DNA of 29,181 bases, taken from contig USJO01000016.1 of assembly GCA_900555075.1 (NCBI GenBank), positions 1 to 29,181 of the forward strand. Direction: 5' to 3'. The notes beneath the pieces are model-generated. The model saw only the letters and a program-made list of their open reading frames with translations. It was not told where the DNA came from and did not search any database. Within the stretch, counting starts at the first letter, position 1. Every line of letters begins with the position of its first letter. The stretch comes from an uncultured Clostridium sp. GTDB taxonomy: Bacteria > Bacillota > Clostridia > TANB77 > CAG-508. The translations under genes and the position numbers were made by a program. Shown piece by piece: positions 15,058 through 22,895 of this stretch.

Positions 15058-16126
15058 TATCTATCCTTTCTACTTTTGCTTTTTCTACTTTATACAGATT
15101 ATACACCATTGTGTCAAGATTTATTTCTTCTGTTGTGGTAATTAACACTTGATTTTTATTAATATTTTTTATAAAACCTTTTACTCTTTTTTTATCTAAT
15201 TCAGACATAAAGTCATCTAGTAAAATAACTGGATATTCTTCAATTTCATCATAAATAACTTCTGCTTCTGCAAGTTTAAGTGATATTATACTTGATCTTT
15301 GTTGTCCTTGAGAACCATAATTTGCAGTGTTTTTTTTATTTATATATATTTTAAAATCATCTCTATGAACTCCTACTGATGTGTATCCTTTAATGATATC
15401 ATTTTCTTGATTTTCTTTTAATTTTTCTATATAATTTTTTTCATTTATATCTGATATATATTTTATTTCTATGTCTTCTTTATTTTCAGTTATGTTTAGA
15501 TGAATATTTTTTATTTTATTATTTATTTTTTCTATAAATTCTTTTCTATATTCATATAATTTTATTCCTGTTTTTGCTAATCCTTCATCCCATATTTCTA
15601 AATTTTCTTTTGGTTTGTTTTCAAATTTTATTTGTTTTAAATAATTATTTCGTTGTTCTAAATTTTTTTTATATTGAGACATTAGATATATGTATTGTGG
15701 TCTTAATTGACTTATCATAATATTTAAAAACTTTCTTCTTTTGATTGGTTCATTTCTTAGTATTTCAATATCCTCTGGTGAAAATAAAACTATATTTATT
15801 TTTCCAACTAGTTCACTTAGCTTCTTTATAGGAATATCATTTATGAAAAACTTTTTTTTATCTTGTATTTCAACATTAATTTTTTCTTTTCTATTATTTT
15901 TCATAAAATCAATTTGAATTTTTGCTGTTTTTTTATTTTCTTTAATTAATTCTTCTTCTCTGCTTGTTCTAAATGATTTTCCTAAACTTGCAACAAATAT
16001 TGATTCTAAAATATTTGTTTTTCCTTGTGCATTATCCCCAAAAAATATGTTTGTTTTTTCATTTAGTTCTATTTCCTCGTAATCATAATTTCTAAAATTT
16101 TCCAGTTTTATTTTTTTTATATACAT
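15041..16126 (-). CDS. recF: DNA repair and recombination protein RecF
   Basis: RecF helps RecOR load RecA at single-strand gaps. It is an SMC-like ABC ATPase. The P-loop GDNAQGKT is at residues 30-37, the signature region NYGSQGQQRS lies near 270, and the Walker B/D-loop is ILLDDFMSELD (from 301). The 361-residue length is normal. The gene starts 10 bases after dnaN and ends 17 bases inside gyrB, so dnaN-recF-gyrB form a tight operon. The small genes that often flank recF in Firmicutes (the S4-domain rlbA/yaaA and remB/yaaB) are both absent. Confidence 0.97.
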   Translation of the reverse strand: MYIKKIKLENFRNYDYEEIELNEKTNIFFGDNAQGKTNILESIFVASLGKSFRTSREEELIKENKKTAKIQIDFMKNNRKEKINVEIQDKKKFFINDIPIKKLSELVGKINIVLFSPEDIEILRNEPIKRRKFLNIMISQLRPQYIYLMSQYKKNLEQRNNYLKQIKFENKPKENLEIWDEGLAKTGIKLYEYRKEFIEKINNKIKNIHLNITENKEDIEIKYISDINEKNYIEKLKENQENDIIKGYTSVGVHRDDFKIYINKKNTANYGSQGQQRSSIISLKLAEAEVIYDEIEEYPVILLDDFMSELDKKRVKGFIKNINKNQVLITTTEEINLDTMVYNLYKVEKAKVERIDNDGKI

Positions 16127-16136
16127 TTTTTTTCCT

Positions 16137-17255
16137 TTATTTTAATCTGATTGGTAAAATCATATATACATATTCATTCTCTAGTTTTTCTATTGGCTTT
16201 ATAATATATGGTGAAATGTCACTTCCAAATTCTATATAAACTTCTTCATCCTCTATTACTTTTAAAGCATCTAAAAAATATTTTGGGTTAACTCCTATTT
16301 CTAGTTTTTTACCTTCTGTTTCTAAATATAGTTCTTCCTTTGCATCACCTGTTTGGTTTGTGCATGAAAGTGTTATTTTTCCAACATCTATTGTTATTTT
16401 TACAGGATATTTTTTTTCTTTTTCAATGCTTGATGATGAAATTAAACTTACTCTTTCTAGGCAACTTTGTAAAATATTTTTATTTACTTTAATTCTTGTT
16501 TCCCATGTTCCTGGTATTGCACTTTCATACTTGAAAAATTCTCCATCTAATAATCTTGTTACTATTTTACAATTTTCCATTTCGAAAATACCTTGATTTT
16601 TTGAAATTCCAATTCTTATATTATCAAAAGAATCTGTTAATATTTTATTTACTTCATTTAGTGTTTTTCCAGGAATTACTGCTTTAAATTGTTCTGTTTC
16701 TTTTTCTAGGTTTTTGCTTACCCATCCCATTCTAAAACCATCAACTGCAACTATATTTAATTTATTTTTATTAGTTTCAAATAAACATCCTGTAAATATT
16801 GGTCTGTTTTCTTCATTGCTTACTGCAAATATTGTTTTCTTTATCATATTTCTTAATGATATTTGATCAGTTTCTAAAGAATTTTCTATTTCTATTTTTG
16901 GTAATTCTGGAAATTCTTCTGGATCCATTGTTGATAATTTATATAATGACCCTTCACATTCAATAACTAATAAATTATTTTCATTTATTGTTATTTTTAT
17001 ATCAGCATCTGGTAATCTTCTTATTATTTCACTAAACATTGTTGCATTTACTACTGTATTTCCTTCTTCTTCTATTTCTGCTTCTATTATGTATTCAATT
17101 CCTAATTCTAAATCATATGTTGTTAGTTTTAATTCATTATTGTTTGTTTGTATATAAATACCTTCTAATATTGGCATTGTTGTTCTAGTAGGAACACCTC
17201 TAACAACAGCATTTATTGCTTTTAATAATTTATCTTTTTCACAAATAATTTTCAT
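16137..17255 (-). CDS. dnaN: DNA polymerase III sliding clamp (beta subunit)
   Basis: DnaN is the ring-shaped clamp that tethers DNA polymerase III and many repair proteins to DNA. The 372-residue protein starts MKIICEKDKLLKAINAVVRGVPTRTTMPILEGI and has the three repeated clamp domains. ALKVIEDEEVYIEFG near the C-terminus and the final segment YMILPIRLK are family hallmarks. The ATG at 17255 follows AAGGAGTG. dnaA lies upstream, separated by 340 bases containing oriC; the promoter must lie in or beside the origin AT-rich element, and I could not choose a single -35/-10 pair. Confidence 0.98.
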   Translation of the reverse strand: MKIICEKDKLLKAINAVVRGVPTRTTMPILEGIYIQTNNNELKLTTYDLELGIEYIIEAEIEEEGNTVVNATMFSEIIRRLPDADIKITINENNLLVIECEGSLYKLSTMDPEEFPELPKIEIENSLETDQISLRNMIKKTIFAVSNEENRPIFTGCLFETNKNKLNIVAVDGFRMGWVSKNLEKETEQFKAVIPGKTLNEVNKILTDSFDNIRIGISKNQGIFEMENCKIVTRLLDGEFFKYESAIPGTWETRIKVNKNILQSCLERVSLISSSSIEKEKKYPVKITIDVGKITLSCTNQTGDAKEELYLETEGKKLEIGVNPKYFLDALKVIEDEEVYIEFGSDISPYIIKPIEKLENEYVYMILPIRLK

Positions 17256-17311
17256 TATTCTTCACTCCTTTTTTCAAAATCTATTTTTGTTTTATATAAA
17301 TATAATAATTA

Positions 17312-17333
17312 TAGTAATAGTATTAGTAGTGCC
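17312..17333 (+). other. DnaA-trio origin unwinding element
   Basis: Six trinucleotides TAG-TAA-TAG-TAT-TAG-TAG (17312-17329) are followed by TGCC and then the first of two tandem DnaA boxes. This is the order described for the basal unwinding system of B. subtilis: trio repeats, short GC cluster, DnaA box. Orientation relative to the box also matches. One of six trios (TAT) deviates. Confidence 0.75.
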
Positions 17334-17500
17334 TGTGGATAATGTGGATAAGCATGTGTAAAACTTATTTCCCTAAGTAATTCGTTTGTGGATAATATTG
17401 TTGATAAAAAATAAATTTATTCACATTATTCTTTTTCTTATGTGTATAAGCAACTTTTCAACAGATTATCCACAAGATATTCACAAAAGGCTATGGATAA
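17312..17500. other. oriC: Replication origin oriC with about ten DnaA boxes
   Basis: The dnaN-dnaA gap holds a dense set of DnaA boxes (consensus TTATNCACA or its complement). Exact TGTGGATAA occurs at 17334-17342, 17343-17351 (directly tandem) and 17387-17395. Exact TTATCCACA is at 17466-17474, and TGTGTATAA, which also fits, at 17441-17449. TTATTCACA, also fitting the N position, is at 17417-17425. Near matches lie at 17355-17363, 17399-17407, 17477-17485 and 17492-17500. A nearly pure A/T stretch (about 17283-17311) and a DnaA-trio lie at the dnaN side, so melting should begin there. Gene orientation reverses around this locus, as expected. No boxes were seen in the dnaA-rpmH gap, so the origin appears to be single-part rather than split as in Bacillus subtilis. 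Confidence 0.92.
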
Positions 17501-17595
17501 CCTATCGAGTTCTTCCGTAAGTAAAGAAGAAATTTTTTCAAACAAAAAAATGTTTAACAAATATTCTTTTGGAAAAAGATGGTTTATCATTTATT

Positions 17596-18930
17596 TTATG
17601 CTTGTTTGTTATTTAGGACAATTTTTTTAACACTTTCCACAAGCAATTTTGTATTTGGATCTTCCTTAATGTCTTTTTCTATTTTTTTAAATGCATGCAT
17701 TACTGTTGTATGATCTCTTTTACCAAAAGCTTCTCCAACTTTAGGAAAAGATTCGTTTGTAAGTATTCTACAAAGATACATTCCTATTTGCCTTGGAAAT
17801 GTTATATTATTTGACCTTTGAGAACTCTTCAAATCCTTCATCGTTATATTAAAATAATTACAAACAACTTCTTGTATGTATTCAATAGAAATTACTGATG
17901 AATTATGCCTTATTAATTCATTAATTGCTTTTTCAGCCATTTCAAAGGTTACTGGTGTATGTGTAAGTGATGCTTGTATTGCAACTTTATTAAAAACTCC
18001 TTCTAGTTCCCTAATATTTGAATCTATTTTTGCTGCTATATTTTTAAGAATATCATCATCTATAATTACCTTTTTCTCTTCAGCTTTTTTTCTTAAAATT
18101 GCTAAACGAACCTCATAATCGGCCATTGCAATATCTACAAGTATTCCACCTTCAAACCTTGATTTTAATCTATCCTCCAATAATGGAATATCTCTAGGAA
18201 GCTTATCACTTGTAAGAATTATTTGTTTACCATGGTCTTTTAAATCGTTAAAAGTATTAAAAAATTCTTCTTGCAAACGATCTTTTCCAGAAATAAATTG
18301 AATATCGTCAATTAGTAGTAAATCAATATTTCTATACTTGTTTCTAAAACCTTCCATTCCATTATCTTTTATCAAAGAATTTATAAAATCATTCATAAAG
18401 TTTTCTGTTGTAACATAAAGAATTCTATAATCTTTATGATTCTTTGCAACTTCATTACCTACTGCATACATTAAATGCGTTTTACCTAAACCAACTCCAC
18501 CATATATGTATAAAGGATTATATAGTGTACCTGGTGATTCTGCAACAACTAATGCTACAGCATGTGCAAATCTATTATTATCTCCAACAACAAAATTATC
18601 AAAGGAATAATTAGGATTTAAAGATGTTTTAGAATAATTAATATTTGAGAAATTTGAAGTTTTATCTTGTGTATCATTTTCATTTTTTAAGACTATTGAA
18701 ATAGTACATTTTTTCTGAAGAATTATACTAAAAGCATTTTCTAGTAAATCTTTAAACCTTGTTTCTACCGCGTCTTTCTTAAAAGCATCATCAGAAATAA
18801 GAATGACATTGTCATTTTCTATTTCTTGAATTTCTAAAGGTAAAATCCAAGTTTTATAAGATATTAGAGAAAGTTCGCCTTTTAGTAGTTCTTTTGCCTC
18901 GTTCAATATGTCGTTCAAACTGCTTTCCAT
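17596..18930 (-). CDS. dnaA: Chromosomal replication initiator DnaA
   Basis: DnaA binds the boxes in the adjacent origin and melts it. The 444-residue protein has an N-terminal interaction domain (1-80), a variable linker (about 82-108), and an AAA+ domain with Walker A GGVGLGKT (144-151) and LLLIDDIQFISGK. The DNA-binding domain IV carries the signature KRDHTTVMHAFKKIEKDI (from 404). The ATG at 18930 is preceded by GGAGG at an 11-base spacing, slightly long. It has its own promoter (19008-19036). No obvious minus-strand terminator precedes oriC, so transcripts may run into the origin. Confidence 0.98.
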   Translation of the reverse strand: MESSLNDILNEAKELLKGELSLISYKTWILPLEIQEIENDNVILISDDAFKKDAVETRFKDLLENAFSIILQKKCTISIVLKNENDTQDKTSNFSNINYSKTSLNPNYSFDNFVVGDNNRFAHAVALVVAESPGTLYNPLYIYGGVGLGKTHLMYAVGNEVAKNHKDYRILYVTTENFMNDFINSLIKDNGMEGFRNKYRNIDLLLIDDIQFISGKDRLQEEFFNTFNDLKDHGKQIILTSDKLPRDIPLLEDRLKSRFEGGILVDIAMADYEVRLAILRKKAEEKKVIIDDDILKNIAAKIDSNIRELEGVFNKVAIQASLTHTPVTFEMAEKAINELIRHNSSVISIEYIQEVVCNYFNITMKDLKSSQRSNNITFPRQIGMYLCRILTNESFPKVGEAFGKRDHTTVMHAFKKIEKDIKEDPNTKLLVESVKKIVLNNKQA

Positions 18931-19007
18931 TGGTATATAAACCTCCAGTATAAACTTTCTTTAAGAAAAAAAGGTATTAAATAAATAAACACCAAATTTA
19001 CGACATT

Positions 19008-19036
19008 ATAATATCAAAAAATAAAAAATTAATCAA
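19008..19036 (-). promoter_or_regulatory. Promoter of dnaA
   Basis: On the minus strand TTGATT (19031-19036) is followed after 17 bases by TATTAT (19008-19013), which overlaps a TATAAT two bases further on. The leader would be about 70 bases. No DnaA box overlaps it, so direct self-repression at this promoter is not evident. Confidence 0.55.
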
Positions 19037-19084
19037 TAATAAATAAAAAAAATATTAGAATATTTAAAAAAATGATATAAATAC

Positions 19085-19114
19085 TTGACAATAAGTATAC
19101 TTTTAATATATAAT
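19085..19114 (+). promoter_or_regulatory. Promoter of rpmH-rnpA-yidD-yidC-jag
   Basis: TTGACA (19085-19090) and TATAAT (19109-19114) are exact consensus hexamers with an 18-base spacer. Transcription would start about 30 bases before the rpmH ATG. It is divergent from the dnaA promoter, with about 50 bases between the -35 boxes. Confidence 0.85.
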
Positions 19115-19152
19115 TTTAACACTTATGATTAAATTAGAGGAGGGGTTATACT

Positions 19153-19287
19153 ATGAAAATGACATATCAACCAAAAAATAGACAAGAAAAGAAAGTACAT
19201 GGATTTAGAGCAAGAATGAAAACAAAAGGTGGAAGAAATGTTTTAAAAGCTAGAAAAGCAAAAGGAAGAAAAAGAGTGGCTGTTTAA
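19153..19287 (+). CDS. rpmH: 50S ribosomal protein L34
   Basis: This 44-residue, strongly basic protein has the L34 pattern: MKMTYQPKNRQEKKVHGF, then RARMKTKGGRNVLKARKAKG and the end RKRVAV. L34 is a small component of the large ribosomal subunit. The ATG at 19153 follows a strong GAGGAGGGG site. The gene is followed by rnpA, the almost universal bacterial arrangement next to dnaA. Confidence 0.97.
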   Translation: MKMTYQPKNRQEKKVHGFRARMKTKGGRNVLKARKAKGRKRVAV

Positions 19288-19313
19288 TTATGTTAAAAAG
19301 ATGAGTGATAAAA

Positions 19314-19652
19314 TTGAAAAAAACAGTAATGATAAAAAAAAATTATGAATTTAGAAACATTTTAAAAAAAGGAAATTGTTATAGGGGAAATTTATTTGAT
19401 ATTTTTGTAAAGAAAAACAACAAAAGTATTAATAAGTTAGGTATAGCAATTGGAAAAAAAGCAGGAAATAGCGTAAAAAGAAATAAGATTAAAAGATTGC
19501 TACGAGAAAATTACAGATTGATAGAAGAAAAATTAAATTTTGGAAACAGTATTATTATACTATGGAAAAAACAAGCAGACTTTGAAGTATTTGATTTTTA
19601 TATAATAAAAGAAGAACTTAAAAATCTTTTAATTAAATCAGATCTAATATAG
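19314..19652 (+). CDS. rnpA: Ribonuclease P protein component
   Basis: RnpA assists the RNase P RNA in cutting the 5' leader from precursor tRNAs. The family motif KRNKIKRLLRENYR and the N-terminal KKNYEFRNILKKG are present. I chose the TTG at 19314 because it gives the usual start MKKTVxIKKNYEF and has a weak GAG site 8 bases upstream. A GTG at 19305 would add three residues and has no better site. The protein is then 112 residues, a normal length. The gene lies 26 bases after rpmH and 8 bases before yidD. The RNase P RNA gene is not evident in this window. Confidence 0.93.
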   Translation: MKKTVMIKKNYEFRNILKKGNCYRGNLFDIFVKKNNKSINKLGIAIGKKAGNSVKRNKIKRLLRENYRLIEEKLNFGNSIIILWKKQADFEVFDFYIIKEELKNLLIKSDLI

Positions 19653-19660
19653 AGGAGAGT

Positions 19661-19879
19661 ATGAAGAAAATCTTTTTATTTTTAATTGAAAAATATAAAA
19701 AACATATTTCACCTATAATTGAAAAAAATGGTGTTCACTGTAAATATTATCCATCTTGTTCAGAATATTCAAAACAAGCAATAGAAAAATATGGTGTATG
19801 TAAAGGTTTATTTTTAAGTTTAAAAAGATTTTTTAAATGTAATCCTTTTTCAAAGGGAGGATATGATCCTGTAAAATAG
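19661..19879 (+). CDS. yidD: Membrane protein insertion efficiency factor YidD
   Basis: YidD is a small membrane-associated protein that helps YidC insert proteins. The 72 residues show the family pattern: an amphipathic N-terminus (IEKYKKHISPIIEKNGVHCKY), then YPSCSEYSKQAIEKYG and CNPFSKGGYDPV. Three conserved cysteines (in HCKY, SCSEY and KCNP) are present. GAGGAG precedes the ATG. Its position between rnpA and yidC is the standard one. Confidence 0.95.
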   Translation: MKKIFLFLIEKYKKHISPIIEKNGVHCKYYPSCSEYSKQAIEKYGVCKGLFLSLKRFFKCNPFSKGGYDPVK

Positions 19880-19888
19880 GAGGAAATA

Positions 19889-20767
19889 ATGATAAGTTTT
19901 TTTTCTAATATATTTGGTTATGTTTTAAACTGGATATATTTTTTAGTGCAAAACTATGGTTTGGCAATTATTTTGTTTTCTATATTAGTAAAAATATTGA
20001 TGTTGCCATTGTCTATTAAACAAAATAAAACTTTAAAGAAAAACGAGAAAGTTCAAAATGAAATGAAAATACTACAAGTAAAACATAAAGGAAATCCAGA
20101 AAAACTAAATCAGGAGTTAATGGAATTATATAAAAGGGAAAAAATTAATCCTCTTAGCGGTTGCTTTAGTGTTATAATACAATTTATTTTAATTTTATCA
20201 ATGTTTTACTTAGTAAGAAGTCCTCTTACATATATGAAAAAGATAGATAGTGCAAAAATTGAACAACAAATTACAGAGGTAAAGGAAAAAAACGGAGAAC
20301 AAAATATAAGCAAAACATACCCTGAAATGGCTGTTATAGAATACTTAAAAGATAATGACATCAAGGAAAATGATATGTATATTAATATGGATTTTCTTGG
20401 GTTAGATTTAAGCAAAGTACCACAAGAAAACTTTAGAGATATAAAGGTATTTATTATACCTGTTTTATATGTAATTTCTTCTGTTGTTTCAATTAAATTT
20501 ACTACAGCAATGACAAAGAAAAAAGAAGATAATAAAGAATTAAGAGTTGATAAAGAAAATAATGAAAATAAAGAAATGGATCAAGAAAAAATGGCTGCAC
20601 AAATGAATAAGAATATGTCATTAATGATGCCAATTTTATCTGTATCAATTTCGCTTGTAGCACCATTAGGACTTGCTTTATATTGGTTAGTAAACAATAT
20701 TACTATGATAATTGAAAGATTGGTTTTAAATAAAATTTTCTCTAAGGAGGAGGAAGAAAATGCCTAA
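19889..20767 (+). CDS. yidC: Membrane protein insertase YidC/Oxa1 family
   Basis: YidC inserts and folds membrane proteins, alone or with Sec. The 292-residue protein is the short Gram-positive type: an N-terminal helix, a first core helix (about 22-41), and a cytoplasmic helical hairpin (about 45-85). An extracellular loop of charged residues (about 115-180) and further helices near 185-205 and 245-275 follow, then a charged C-terminus. No lipoprotein cysteine is present at the N-terminus. Within LFSILVKILMLPL, K35 takes the place of the groove arginine known in B. subtilis SpoIIIJ. AGGAGG precedes the ATG, and the stop overlaps jag by 8 bases. Confidence 0.95.
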   Translation: MISFFSNIFGYVLNWIYFLVQNYGLAIILFSILVKILMLPLSIKQNKTLKKNEKVQNEMKILQVKHKGNPEKLNQELMELYKREKINPLSGCFSVIIQFILILSMFYLVRSPLTYMKKIDSAKIEQQITEVKEKNGEQNISKTYPEMAVIEYLKDNDIKENDMYINMDFLGLDLSKVPQENFRDIKVFIIPVLYVISSVVSIKFTTAMTKKKEDNKELRVDKENNENKEMDQEKMAAQMNKNMSLMMPILSVSISLVAPLGLALYWLVNNITMIIERLVLNKIFSKEEEENA

Positions 20768-21446
20768 AAGTATAATCGTTGAAGGAAAGACAACAGCTGA
20801 AGCTATAGAAAAAGGATTAGAAAAATTAAATGCAACCAAAAATATGGTTGAGATTAAAACAATTGAAGAAGAAAAGAAAAGAAGTTTTTATAGTATATTA
20901 GCACCAAGAGTAGTGAAAATAGAAATGACTTTAAAAGAAGACTTTGAAAAATTCGAAAAAACTATAAAAAAGCCAAAAAGAGAAATTAATAAAAATTTAG
21001 ATGAAATAGAAAAAATATCTGAAAAAATAAAAGAATTTTTTGTTTCAATTCTTGATGAGAATTGTATATGTGATGTAACTGTACAAGATTATTGTGTGAA
21101 TGTAAAGATAGACGGTAAGAATATTAGCCATTTAATTGGTTATAGAGGAATGACAATAAATGCTTTTCAGACAATAGCATCAGCAATTGCTAATAAGAAT
21201 TCATCTTCTAAGATAATGGTTGTTGTGGATGTTGGAAATTACAGAGAAAAAAGAGAAAAAACATTAGAGGAGTTAGCAGAAAAAATTTCTGAAAGAGTAA
21301 TAAAAACTAAAAAATCAGTAACACTTGATCCAATGTCAGCATATGAAAGAAAAATAATTCATACAAAACTACAAAATAGTGACAAAGTAAAAACTTTTAG
21401 CAAAGGTGAAGAACCACATAGAAGAATTGTAATTACATTAAAATAG
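20760..21446 (+). CDS. jag: RNA-binding protein Jag/KhpB
   Basis: Jag (KhpB/EloR) is a cytoplasmic RNA-binding protein that in other Gram-positives affects cell elongation and works with KhpA. The 228 residues show, in order, a Jag_N domain (1-50, MPKSIIVEGKTTAEAIEKGL), a charged linker, a KH-II domain with the GxxG loop in HLIGYRGMT, and a C-terminal R3H domain (RKIIH, ending EEPHRRIVITLK). GGAGG lies inside the yidC end, so translation is coupled to yidC. It is the last gene before a weak hairpin. Confidence 0.93.
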   Translation: MPKSIIVEGKTTAEAIEKGLEKLNATKNMVEIKTIEEEKKRSFYSILAPRVVKIEMTLKEDFEKFEKTIKKPKREINKNLDEIEKISEKIKEFFVSILDENCICDVTVQDYCVNVKIDGKNISHLIGYRGMTINAFQTIASAIANKNSSSKIMVVVDVGNYREKREKTLEELAEKISERVIKTKKSVTLDPMSAYERKIIHTKLQNSDKVKTFSKGEEPHRRIVITLK

Positions 21447-21453
21447 AAAAAAG

Positions 21454-21473
21454 GGCAGATATTTATATCTGCC
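21454..21473 (+). terminator. Hairpin between jag and mnmE, weak terminator
   Basis: GGCAGATAT (21454-21462) and ATATCTGCC (21465-21473) form a tight hairpin 7 bases after the jag stop. Only a broken T-run follows, and the mnmE ribosome site comes soon after. It may terminate partially or act as an mRNA processing or stability site. No separate mnmE promoter was recognised. Confidence 0.5.
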
Positions 21474-21496
21474 AATTTTATTATTAGGAGGGAAAA

Positions 21497-22873
21497 ATGT
21501 CAACAATAGCTGCAATATCTACTGCACCAGCAATTGGAGGAATTGGAATTGTAAGGTTAAGTGGAGATAAATGTTTCGAAATATTAGATAAAATTTTTGT
21601 ACAAAAAAATATTGAAAGCATTGAAGAAATTGATGGATATCGAATTAAATATGGTAAAATTGTTAAACCAACTTCACAAAAGGTAATAGACGAGGTTTTA
21701 GTTTCATATTTTAAAGCTCCAAAAAGCTATACCACAGAGAATATGTGTGAAATTAATTCACACGGAGGAATTGTTGTTCTAAGGGAAATTTTAGAAATTT
21801 GTTTGGAAAATGGAGCAGATTTAGCTGAGCCGGGAGAATTTACAAAAAGAGCTTTTATAAATGGAAGAATTGATTTAGCTCAAGCAGAGGCTATTATTGA
21901 TATTATAAATGCTAAAACTACAAGAGAAGCACAAGAATCTGCTAATCAATTAGAGGGATTTTTATCAAAAAAAATAAATGAAATTAAAACAAAAATAATT
22001 GATATAATGGTTGATATTGAAGCCAATATTGACTATCCAGAATATGATATAGAAGAAGTTTCAAATAAGATTGCAGAGGAAAAATTAAATGATGTTTTAC
22101 AGAATTTAATTAAATTGTCAAAATCTTTTGAAAATGGAAAGATATTAAAAGAGGGAATAAAATTAGCTATAATTGGAAGCCCAAATGCAGGGAAATCTTC
22201 TTTATTAAATGCAATTTTAAAAGAGGACAGAGCAATAGTTACTGATATTGCAGGAACAACAAGAGATATAATAGAAGAGCAGGTTGTTATAGAAGGAATT
22301 CCTTTCAAAATAATAGATACAGCAGGAATTAGGAATGCTGAAAACATGATAGAACAAATAGGTATAGAAAAGTCGAAAAAAGTTGCTAAGGAAAGTGATG
22401 TAGTTCTTGCAGTTTTTGATAGTTCAGTAAATTTAAGTGATGAGGACAGAGAAATACTAAAACTTCTTAAAGAAAAGAAATCAATAATTATTTTAAATAA
22501 AATGGATTTAAATCAAAAGTTACTGGAAGATAACAAGGAATTTAAAGAAACAGAAAGACCAATTATAAAAATGTCACTGAAAAAAGAAGAAGGATTAGAT
22601 AAATTGTTTGAGGAATTAGTAAAAATGTTTAATTTGAATCAAATTAATTTAGATAACGAATTAGTAATTACCAATATTAGGCACCAAGAGTTAATTAATA
22701 AGGCAATAGAAAGCACGAGAAAGGCTTTAAATGATTTAAATGCATCTATGCCGATAGATATCATATCTATAAACATTAAACAGATTCTAGAACATTTAGG
22801 AGAAATTACAGGGGATAATGTTTCAGAAGACATTATTAAAAGTATTTTTTCTAAATTTTGTCTGGGAAAGTAA
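21497..22873 (+). CDS. mnmE: tRNA uridine-5-carboxymethylaminomethyl modification GTPase MnmE
   Basis: MnmE with MnmG (next gene) modifies the wobble uridine at position 34 of certain tRNAs. The 458 residues comprise the folate-binding N-terminal domain (1-120, starting MSTIAAISTAPAIGGIGIVR), a helical domain, and an inserted G domain. The G domain has GSPNAGKSS (G1), DIAGTTRD (G2), DTAGIR (G3) and NKMD (G4). The final motif FCLGK includes the catalytic C455. AGGAGGG precedes the ATG. Confidence 0.98.
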   Translation: MSTIAAISTAPAIGGIGIVRLSGDKCFEILDKIFVQKNIESIEEIDGYRIKYGKIVKPTSQKVIDEVLVSYFKAPKSYTTENMCEINSHGGIVVLREILEICLENGADLAEPGEFTKRAFINGRIDLAQAEAIIDIINAKTTREAQESANQLEGFLSKKINEIKTKIIDIMVDIEANIDYPEYDIEEVSNKIAEEKLNDVLQNLIKLSKSFENGKILKEGIKLAIIGSPNAGKSSLLNAILKEDRAIVTDIAGTTRDIIEEQVVIEGIPFKIIDTAGIRNAENMIEQIGIEKSKKVAKESDVVLAVFDSSVNLSDEDREILKLLKEKKSIIILNKMDLNQKLLEDNKEFKETERPIIKMSLKKEEGLDKLFEELVKMFNLNQINLDNELVITNIRHQELINKAIESTRKALNDLNASMPIDIISINIKQILEHLGEITGDNVSEDIIKSIFSKFCLGK

Positions 22874-22895
22874 CATAAAGGAGATGTAGTAAAAA

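Noticed and set aside
17505..17595. Terminator for dnaA between oriC and the dnaA stop
   Set aside because: The only hairpin found (TTCTTC/GAAGAA, six pairs) has its T-run on the plus strand and is too weak to call.
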